Positions 1 through 6,968 of a stretch of DNA of 12,419 nt are shown one piece after another (positions within the stretch are counted from its first letter, which is position 1; the number at the start of each line of letters is the position of its first letter). The notes below the pieces were generated by a model. That model ran no database searches. It saw only the letters and a list, made by a program, of their open reading frames with translations, and was not told the DNA's origin. Source of the DNA: JAKEHZ01 sp035280505 (GTDB taxonomy: Bacteria; Acidobacteriota; Blastocatellia; RBC074); assembly GCA_035280505.1 (NCBI GenBank), contig DATEFT010000268.1, positions 1 through 12,419 of the forward strand, read 5' to 3'. The position numbers were made by a program, and so were the translations under genes.

Positions 1-762
1 CAAGTGGTCTATCTGGGGCCGAATCTGCCCGCGGACGAGATCGCGGCGGCCGTGAAGAAGGTGCGGGCCAAGGCGGTCGCGCTGAGCCTGGTCTGGCCGG
101 AAGGAAATCAGGATGTCGATGCGGAGATCCACAGGTGGCGAAATCAAAGGGGATCGGCGGTCGCGCTGATCGTCGGGGGCCGGGCGGCGGCTTTCGAAGG
201 CCGGTTTCGCCGGGATGTGAGCGAGTTCAAGCTGACGCCGAACTTCTCCCGAATCGAAATGTTCGACTATATCTTCACTTTCAAGGGCTTCGAGTATGTG
301 AAGATCATCTTCGCTCCCGGCCGGGTCCCCGGAACCGTCAACCTGCTGGTCTTCAAACAGACCTACGAGAGATTCAAATCTCCGACCGAACTCTACCTGG
401 CGACCGAACTCAACGCCGTTCAACAGATGTCGCCCGAAGAGCTCGATCTGATGTCCTATGGAGTGATCACCCTCGATAAGGAAGATCGAGTCACCGCCGA
501 TAACGACTGGGAGGCGCGGCTGGCCGGAGCTTCCCGCTATCAGGTGATGCATCAGCACTGGTTTAAACGTCCGGCCCCGTGCACCAGGGTCGACGAGTTC
601 GAGGGCAGATACCGGGCCTTCAAGAACGGGGCCCGGTCGGAGATGTTCAATTTCATTTTTCCTTTTTCCAGGGGCGCGCAATTTATTAATCGCACCTTTT
701 TGCCCGCGCGAGACTATGGCTCGGTCAACATCGTGGTGTTCAAGAGAAAGCTAATCATCTAA
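1..762 (+). CDS. Cobalamin-binding domain tail fused to PYP-like domains (5' partial)
   Basis: The frame is open from the first base, so the gene starts upstream; numbering here is from the GTG at position 4. Residues 1-63 match the C-terminal half of a B12-binding Rossmann domain of the MerR/CarH regulator type (VYLGPNLPADEI, then VALSLVWP, then ALIVGGRAAA). The cobalamin-ligand His motif would lie upstream and is not visible. Residues 64-118 resemble the C-terminal half of a photoactive yellow protein (PYP) PAS domain. After a linker (about 119-141), residues 142-248 form a complete PYP-like domain with the motif RPAPCT (Cys193, the chromophore-attachment position) and Glu170 (Glu46 equivalent). 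The two PYP segments are related: FEGRF/FEGRY, EMFDYIF/EMFNFIF, TVNLLVFK/SVNIVVFK. The likely role is light or redox sensing, possibly transcriptional if a HTH lies upstream. The first PYP copy lacks its N-terminal half and its cysteine, which suggests an in-frame deletion. Family assignment is by eye. Confidence 0.8.
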   Translation, partial: QVVYLGPNLPADEIAAAVKKVRAKAVALSLVWPEGNQDVDAEIHRWRNQRGSAVALIVGGRAAAFEGRFRRDVSEFKLTPNFSRIEMFDYIFTFKGFEYVKIIFAPGRVPGTVNLLVFKQTYERFKSPTELYLATELNAVQQMSPEELDLMSYGVITLDKEDRVTADNDWEARLAGASRYQVMHQHWFKRPAPCTRVDEFEGRYRAFKNGARSEMFNFIFPFSRGAQFINRTFLPARDYGSVNIVVFKRKLII

Positions 763-783
763 ATCATAGCTCCGGCTATGATT
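762..783 (+). terminator. 9-bp stem-loop after the PYP-like gene
   Basis: AATCATAGC (762-770) and GCTATGATT (775-783) are perfect reverse complements around a TCCG tetraloop. The stem begins in the last base of the TAA stop codon. It is AT-rich and has only a short TTTT some ten bases downstream, so it may be a weak terminator or a 3'-end-stabilising hairpin rather than a classical intrinsic terminator. Confidence 0.4.
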
Positions 784-899
784 CCGGGAGTCAATTTTAG
801 ACACAGTTAAAGGAGATTAATCGCCATGAACCTGATTTCGAAACACTTTCGATTAACATGCGCATCGATACAAGCCAATGACTTGTGATATCCTATTTG

Positions 900-915
900 T
901 CAGTAAATTGACTGA
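900..915. promoter_or_regulatory. 16-bp near-perfect palindrome, operator-like
   Basis: TCAGT-A-AATT-G-ACTGA is symmetric at 14 of 16 positions. It sits in an AT-rich stretch after the dyad ACAAG-N7-CTTGT (870-886). The size and symmetry fit the site of a dimeric HTH regulator, but no promoter with convincing -35/-10 elements and no clear target gene could be placed beside it. Confidence 0.3.
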
Positions 916-1296
916 AAGTTGCCCGAGATGTTTGCGGTAATACATCAAAGAGTGGTTGTCATGGGCTCAGGGCCATCAATTCAGTGCGATCACCGACTTC
1001 GTCGATGCGCTGTTTGAGACACGGACCAGGTATTCGGATTTCGAGCCGCCCCAATCTTCCGGCAGCCGACCACCGGTCGGCGTTCAAAGACCGGAGTCAG
1101 AACTCGCTCCGTCGGCTGTAGATCACGCCGAGCACCCCCTCGATATATCAGGCCCTTCGGGCCTCTGAGATCTGGTCAGCAATCTAACCCTGCACGCTAA
1201 ACAGGCCGCGACCGAGTGCGGTTTCAGGTCCAGTTGCGTAGTGTTGCCCTCCGACAAAGAGAACCGCGGTCTCCATCAGGAAGAAACCCGATTGAC

Positions 1297-1313
1297 CGAT
1301 CCGGACCGGATCG
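1297..1313. promoter_or_regulatory. 17-bp perfect dyad (8-1-8) upstream of the small ORF
   Basis: CGATCCGG-A-CCGGATCG is a perfect interrupted palindrome. Its last base is the first base of the purine-rich ribosome-binding site GAGAGGTG (1313-1320) of the small ORF at 1331. A second tight dyad, GTGA-TTAG-TCAC (1318-1329), follows directly. A one-base loop is poor for an RNA hairpin, so a DNA operator for a dimeric repressor is the likelier reading. It could control the small ORF and the TonB/receptor genes downstream. Confidence 0.35.
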
Positions 1314-1330
1314 AGAGGTGATTAGTCACA

Positions 1331-1495
1331 ATGACTGACACCCTTCCCTGGATCCCGGAAATCGGTATGTCAGCGGTGATCCGTAGTCACTGGAGCCAGG
1401 TAGACAACCGTGACCCCGAGCGCCTGTCATTCACCCTGGCCGGTGCCTTCAACCAAACGCCCCCAATCAAGGCTGTACTCTGGATATATCAATAG
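1331..1495 (+). CDS. Small hypothetical protein (54 aa)
   Basis: The ATG opens a 54-codon frame (MTDTLPWIPEIG... to ...KAVLWIYQ) ending in TAG. Support is a purine-rich site GAGAGGTG (1313-1320) 10 bases before the ATG and the position 18 bases upstream of the TonB-family gene, as in an operon. The product is soluble-looking, with no signal peptide or membrane segment, and is fairly rich in Trp and Pro. I do not recognise a family. It could be a genuine small protein, a leader ORF for the downstream TonB gene, or the remains of a longer gene in the poorly coding stretch before it. No conserved motif was found, so this is a candidate rather than an established gene. Confidence 0.4.
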   Translation: MTDTLPWIPEIGMSAVIRSHWSQVDNRDPERLSFTLAGAFNQTPPIKAVLWIYQ

Positions 1496-1513
1496 TTAGA
1501 CGGATTCAGGATT

Positions 1514-2422
1514 ATGAAGATGATTCTGGTATTGATGGTGTTGATGTGTCGGCCTCTTTATCCGCAAACAGAGTTGATGGAGAAACAGGCAGTGCAGACG
1601 GCTCAGCAGATGTTGGCGTCCAAACTCGACCCGGATCTGCCACGGGCGGCCTTCGGGCCCTGGTTCAATCAGTTGATTGGACCGGAAGCGAGTGGTGTCT
1701 GGCAGTTGACCGAATGCGGCGAACGCGATGGGGAACCGAATGTGGCGGACCGGGACCTGATCGCTTGCGCTGAAGTCAATGCGATCTTGCCGGATGGCCG
1801 CCAGGTGATCGTGGCCATCCAGGTCGGGACCTTCAAAAAAGGGATCACCGGCGAACCGGCTTTCTACTCCGCAGTCATCGGGCAGGACGATTATCTCTAC
1901 CGCATCAGCCGCCTGCGCGATCTGCCGGCCAGGTTGCATCATCATGAGAAGCCGCCCATCTTGTTGCCGGTCGTCAGCCTGGGACTGCCACGGGCCCAGT
2001 TCGGCGTTAAACCGATCTATGCCTCATCATTCAATCCGAGCCCTTATCCCTGGACGGAGAGCGCGCCGCCGCCCGCGGAGACCAAACCGCTCCCGGCGGC
2101 TCCGGAAGTAACCCAACAGAAGACCGCCCCCCAGGAACCGCAGCAGGTTCAGGAAGGCGTCTTGCGGGGGCGCGCGATTAAACTGGCCAAACCGGTCTAC
2201 TCTTCGGTCGCCAGAAATCTCAGTATCCTCGGTGAGGTCAAAGTCCAGATTCTGATCGCCGAAGACGGACATGTGATCGAGGCCAAGGCGATCACCGGAA
2301 ATCCGGTGCTCCGAATGTCGGCGGTGGAGGCGGCGAAAAAGAGTCTCTTCCAGCCGACTTTGGTGAACGGGACCCCGGTTAAGGCGGCGGGCACCTTGAC
2401 CTTCGTCTTCGACACACGCTGA
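1514..2422 (+). CDS. TonB-family protein with C-terminal TonB domain
   Basis: This 302-aa protein has a short hydrophobic start (MKMILVLMVLMC) that looks like a signal peptide or weak anchor. Residues about 25-150 form a domain I have no name for, with two cysteines (Cys68 in LTECGE and Cys85 in LIACAE) that could pair in the periplasm. A Pro/Gln-rich stretch (about 173-213) leads to a TonB C-terminal domain (about 215-302: LAKPVYSSVARN, then GEVKVQILIAEDGHVIEAKAITG, then AVEAAKK, then TFVF). TonB domains touch the TonB box of outer-membrane receptors and pass on energy from ExbB/ExbD. The receptor gene follows 121 bases downstream in the same direction, which suggests a shared function. There is no classical cytoplasmic tail plus long transmembrane anchor. 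The ATG at 1520 is nearly as plausible a start as 1514, because AGG (1508-1510) is better spaced from it. Confidence 0.85.
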   Translation: MKMILVLMVLMCRPLYPQTELMEKQAVQTAQQMLASKLDPDLPRAAFGPWFNQLIGPEASGVWQLTECGERDGEPNVADRDLIACAEVNAILPDGRQVIVAIQVGTFKKGITGEPAFYSAVIGQDDYLYRISRLRDLPARLHHHEKPPILLPVVSLGLPRAQFGVKPIYASSFNPSPYPWTESAPPPAETKPLPAAPEVTQQKTAPQEPQQVQEGVLRGRAIKLAKPVYSSVARNLSILGEVKVQILIAEDGHVIEAKAITGNPVLRMSAVEAAKKSLFQPTLVNGTPVKAAGTLTFVFDTR

Positions 2423-2543
2423 CGGCACCGGCGCCGGCACGCAACGATCTTGAAAATATTCTGAGATGAGCCCCGACACACACGGACACGGCTGTCCGAC
2501 TATTTCTCAACTCCAAGCCTTGAGTTTGAAAGGAGCAATCGCA

Positions 2544-5543
2544 ATGGGCCTGAGAAAACTGTTCACCCTGATCATGTCAATCACACTCGTCTGTTGCCTG
2601 ACAGCGGCGGCGACCTTAGGGCAGACCGCGACCTCGACGCTCTCCGGCGCGGTCCGTGACGAAGCCGGAGGGGCCGTCTCGGGTGTGACAATTACAGTGA
2701 GCAACAACGCGACCGGCGCGCAACGAACGACCAAGACCGATCCGGAAGGCCGATATTTCCTGGTCAACCTGGATCCGGGCATGTACGAGGTGCGCGCGGA
2801 TGCCACCGGATACAACGCCGCGATCAACAATCGGGTCATCATGACGGTGGGCGGCGCCACGTCGTTGGACCTCACGCTGCGCGTGGGCGCGGTCACCGAC
2901 ATGGTCTATGTCGAGACCCGGGAAGCCCTGATCGAGCCGACCAAAGCCGAAGTGAGCCGCGTCATCGCCGTCCAGGAGATCGAGACGCTGCCCAATATCG
3001 GCCGCAATTTCGTCGACTTCGTCAAACTCTCGAGCGGGGTCGCTCCGGGGCGTGAGAACATCGGCGGCGGGCCGTTCAAGGAGCCGGACACCGGCATCGG
3101 CGCGTCGGCGGCCCCGCGGCTGGCCTTCGGCGGACAGGCGGAACTCTTCACGCTGATCCAGGTGGACGGCGTCGACAACACCCAGACCTTCACCGGGCTG
3201 CCGCGGGCGACGCCCTCACAGGAATCGGCCCGTGAGTTTCGCGTGCTCAACAGCTCCTATCTGGCCGAATCCGGCCGGGCGCTCGGCGGCATCGTCAACA
3301 TCGTGACCAAATCCGGCGGCAATAAGATGAACGGGTCGGCCTACTACTTCGGAATGAACGATGCGCTCAATGCCCGCTCGATCCTCAACACGCCGGACGC
3401 CGACGACCTGCGGCAGAACCAGTACGGCGCCACCCTCGGGGGGCCGATCATGAAGAACCAGACCTTCTACTTCGGCAACTACGAAGGGCAGCGCCGCGGC
3501 GAGTCGAACCGTTTCTCGCAGGTGATCCAGAGCAACCTGGCCGGCATCAACGCGGCGCGGACGCGTTTCGGACTGCAGCCCGAAGTGCTCAACCAGTTGC
3601 GGACCAACGACTACGATCAGTTTCTGATTAAGATCGATCACCAGTTGAGTGACCGGCACAGCCTCACCGGGCGTTATAACTATCTCTCCTCCGAAACCAA
3701 AAACTTTCTGGGCGGAGGCGGACGCGCCTCGGCGGCGTCCAGCACCGCGCGCAACAATCAGACGCGCGATCAGGCGCTGGCCTTAAGCGCGATCTCGGTC
3801 CTCACGCCGTCGGTGATCAATGAAGCGCGCGTCCAGTTGGCGCGGCGCAGTTTCGGTTTTCGGTCGGTGCTCTCCGAACCGGACCTCGAGGTCTCGAACC
3901 TGCTGATCACCGGCAAGAGCACGTCGGACCCGGACTACTACCAGGAGGATCGGCTGCAACTGGTGGAGAACGTGACCAACACCATCGGCGGACATCAGGT
4001 GAAGGGCGGAATCGACTTCAATTTCCTGAGCGACAATTCCGAGTGGGATCTCTTCTTCCCGGCTCGAATCATCTTCCCCAACCTGCCCGCGCTGACCAAC
4101 TTCGGCCCGAACTCCACCTCGGGGCCCGTCAATTTCTGGTGGCCGGTCCTGGCGACCTCGCCGGTCCACCCCGGTTTCACGTTGCCGTTCACGAACGCGG
4201 TGCCGTCTCAATATCAGAGCGCCACTTACTTCAAGATGAACCACAGCGCTTACGGATTCTTCCTGCAGGATCAATGGAAGGTGAACAACCGGCTGACCCT
4301 GACCTACGGGGGGCGCTACGACTTCGAGCACTATCCTTCCCGCTATGTGGCCGAGACCGACATGAACAATGTGCAACCGCGTCTCGGCGTGGCCTACTCG
4401 CTCAATGAGAAGACCGTGGTCCGCGCCGGATTCGGCATCTTCAACGACCGGCTGGCGGGCAGCGTCGGCCAGGTCTTCCAGACCGCCGAATGGTCGAGCC
4501 GCGGCAACTTCGTCAACGCCCGGCAGATCTTTCCCGGCGTCGCGGCCGTGCCCGGACGCTTCATCCAATTGAACGCGCTCAACGCCGCCGCCACTCCCGC
4601 CACCCTCACGTTTCTAACCACGGGCCAGACGCCGATGACCGGAGTCACCAGTCTGACCGATAACCTCAGCGCGTTCCTGCGCACGCCATACAGCGAGCAG
4701 GGGAGCTTGCAGGTCTCGCGGGAAGTCTCGCGAGGCGTGGCGCTGACCGCCAGCTACCTGTACGTTCACGGCGTGAAACTGATCGGACACACGGCCAATC
4801 TGAATGCGGTGCAGACGGGGGCCCTGGCGAACGGCAAGCCGACGTTCTTCACCGTCACGGACGCTAACGGGAACGTCACCAACGGCCGCCAGTATTCGGA
4901 GCTCGGCAACTTCGTGGTCATCGCCAACCTGGGCGACTCCGTCTATCACGGCGCCACGTTCCAGGCGGAGAAGCGGTTCAACGCCGGCACGAGTTTTCAT
5001 GCCAGCTATACCTTCTCCCGGACGATCTCGGACCTCGATTCGATCTCGAACCTGGCCGACTACCCCGAAGGACAGGGCCTCGACCTCGAACGCGGGCTCT
5101 CGCGCCAACACGCGGCTCACCGGTTCACGCTCTCCTTCCTCGGCGAGGTTCCGCAGTGGGTTCCCGCTCTTCAGGCTTTCAGATTCAGCAGCCTGGTCTC
5201 GCTCGAGAGCGGACGGCCGTTCAATGTCTTTTCGGGCAGCGACACCAACGGCGACGGCAATCCGAACTCGGATCGTCCGGGACAGTTGGGGCGCAACTCG
5301 CTGATCGGCCCACGCTACACCACGGTCGATCTCCGCGTCGCCCGGCCGCTGAAGCTCACCGAATGGCTGAATGCCGAATTCAACCTGGACTTCTTCAATC
5401 TCTTCAACCGCACCAACATTCGAGACCTCAACACGGTCTACGGAAGCTCCGATCTGTCGGCCGCTCCGATCGCCAGCTTCGGCACGGCGCGCGATGTCTT
5501 CAATCCCCGGCAATTGCAGTTCGGACTCAAACTCAAGTTCTGA
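2544..5543 (+). CDS. TonB-dependent receptor, Oar-like, with carboxypeptidase-regulatory-like domain
   Basis: This 999-aa outer-membrane protein starts at the ATG preceded by AAAGGAG (2529-2535, 8 bases away). The in-frame ATG at 2466 would add 26 non-signal-like residues. A signal peptide (about 1-27: MGLRKLFTLIMSITLVCC...) is followed by a carboxypeptidase-regulatory-like beta-sandwich (about 30-122: STLSGAVRDEAGGAVSGVTI, DPEGRYFLVNLDPGMYEV). Next come the plug (about 125-260: IQVDGVDN, LGGIVNIVTKSGGN) and a beta barrel to the C terminus, which includes the Oar-type motif NQYGATLGGPIMKNQTFYFGN (about 292-312, with one residue variation from what I remember). The last residue is Phe, as expected for BAM-dependent insertion. 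Such receptors are very abundant in Acidobacteriota; substrates are mostly unknown, and Oar homologues have been linked to export or adhesion as well as uptake. No frameshift was seen. It is likely co-expressed with the TonB-family gene upstream. Confidence 0.93.
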   Translation: MGLRKLFTLIMSITLVCCLTAAATLGQTATSTLSGAVRDEAGGAVSGVTITVSNNATGAQRTTKTDPEGRYFLVNLDPGMYEVRADATGYNAAINNRVIMTVGGATSLDLTLRVGAVTDMVYVETREALIEPTKAEVSRVIAVQEIETLPNIGRNFVDFVKLSSGVAPGRENIGGGPFKEPDTGIGASAAPRLAFGGQAELFTLIQVDGVDNTQTFTGLPRATPSQESAREFRVLNSSYLAESGRALGGIVNIVTKSGGNKMNGSAYYFGMNDALNARSILNTPDADDLRQNQYGATLGGPIMKNQTFYFGNYEGQRRGESNRFSQVIQSNLAGINAARTRFGLQPEVLNQLRTNDYDQFLIKIDHQLSDRHSLTGRYNYLSSETKNFLGGGGRASAASSTARNNQTRDQALALSAISVLTPSVINEARVQLARRSFGFRSVLSEPDLEVSNLLITGKSTSDPDYYQEDRLQLVENVTNTIGGHQVKGGIDFNFLSDNSEWDLFFPARIIFPNLPALTNFGPNSTSGPVNFWWPVLATSPVHPGFTLPFTNAVPSQYQSATYFKMNHSAYGFFLQDQWKVNNRLTLTYGGRYDFEHYPSRYVAETDMNNVQPRLGVAYSLNEKTVVRAGFGIFNDRLAGSVGQVFQTAEWSSRGNFVNARQIFPGVAAVPGRFIQLNALNAAATPATLTFLTTGQTPMTGVTSLTDNLSAFLRTPYSEQGSLQVSREVSRGVALTASYLYVHGVKLIGHTANLNAVQTGALANGKPTFFTVTDANGNVTNGRQYSELGNFVVIANLGDSVYHGATFQAEKRFNAGTSFHASYTFSRTISDLDSISNLADYPEGQGLDLERGLSRQHAAHRFTLSFLGEVPQWVPALQAFRFSSLVSLESGRPFNVFSGSDTNGDGNPNSDRPGQLGRNSLIGPRYTTVDLRVARPLKLTEWLNAEFNLDFFNLFNRTNIRDLNTVYGSSDLSAAPIASFGTARDVFNPRQLQFGLKLKF

Positions 5544-5553
5544 ACACCAAAGG

Positions 5554-5675
5554 TCTAGAAAAGTCTAGGAAAGTCGGAGAAACAAAGACCCAGGGGGCAA
5601 CGCATAGCGCGACTCCCTGGGTCTTTCTTCTTGCGCTTAAACTTCCTCGACTTTTCTAGACTTTTCTAGACTTTT

Positions 5676-5680
<5 letters not shown>
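5554..5680. repeat. Nested inverted repeat of 10-bp tandem units
   Basis: Three exact tandem copies of CTTTTCTAGA (5651-5660, 5661-5670, 5671-5680) face two inverted copies, TCTAGAAAAG (5554-5563) and TCTAGGAAAG (5564-5573). Arms 5554-5576 and 5648-5670 pair over 23 bases with one mismatch and enclose the terminator stem at 5584-5626. The last unit overlaps the stop codon of the transporter gene, whose TAG is supplied by the repeat. Confidence 0.85.
5584..5626. terminator. Bidirectional intrinsic terminator between receptor and transporter genes
   Basis: AAAGACCCAGGG (5584-5595) and CCCTGGGTCTTT (5615-5626) form a perfect 12-bp stem with a 19-base loop. On the plus strand it is followed by a T-rich tract (TCTTTCTTCTT), and on the minus strand by TTTGTTTCT. 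It lies between convergent genes, so it can end both transcripts. Confidence 0.85.
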
Positions 5681-6959
<1,279 letters not shown>

Positions 6960-6968
6960 GCCCCCATC

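Larger units (their letters stand above)
784..1330. other. 547-bp region without a convincing gene
   Basis: No recognisable protein was found on either strand. There is a 20-codon ORF at 826-888 (MNLISKHFRLT...) with a very good ribosome-binding site (AAAGGAG at 809-815, 10 bases before the ATG), which could be a leader peptide or the stump of a broken gene. A TTG-initiated frame at 956-1168 ends at TGA and stays open again in the same frame to about 1320, but neither part resembles a known family. Small dyads lie at 870-886 (ACAAG-N7-CTTGT), 900-915, 1065-1081 (GCCGACC-ACC-GGTCGGC) and 1150-1164 (AGGCCC-TTC-GGGCCT). Base composition is less GC-rich than in the neighbouring genes, notably around 760-960. 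It may be a decayed gene or a regulatory or RNA-coding stretch. Confidence 0.5.

Noticed and set aside
956..1168. 70-codon plus-strand ORF starting with TTG
   Set aside because: No ribosome-binding site, rare start codon, no recognisable homology, and hairpins inside; described only as part of the weakly coding stretch.
2483..2498. CGGACA-CGGC-TGTCCG hairpin in the receptor leader, considered as a riboswitch or attenuator
   Set aside because: The stem is only six base pairs, and no recognisable riboswitch core or terminator/antiterminator pair was found around it.
2466..2543. Upstream ATG start of the TonB-dependent receptor
   Set aside because: It would place 26 polar residues before an obvious signal peptide, while the ATG at 2544 has AAAGGAG at the right distance.
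4614..5513. Minus-strand ORF of about 300 codons antisense to the receptor
   Set aside because: Antisense shadow of the beta-barrel coding sequence; no start signals or homology.
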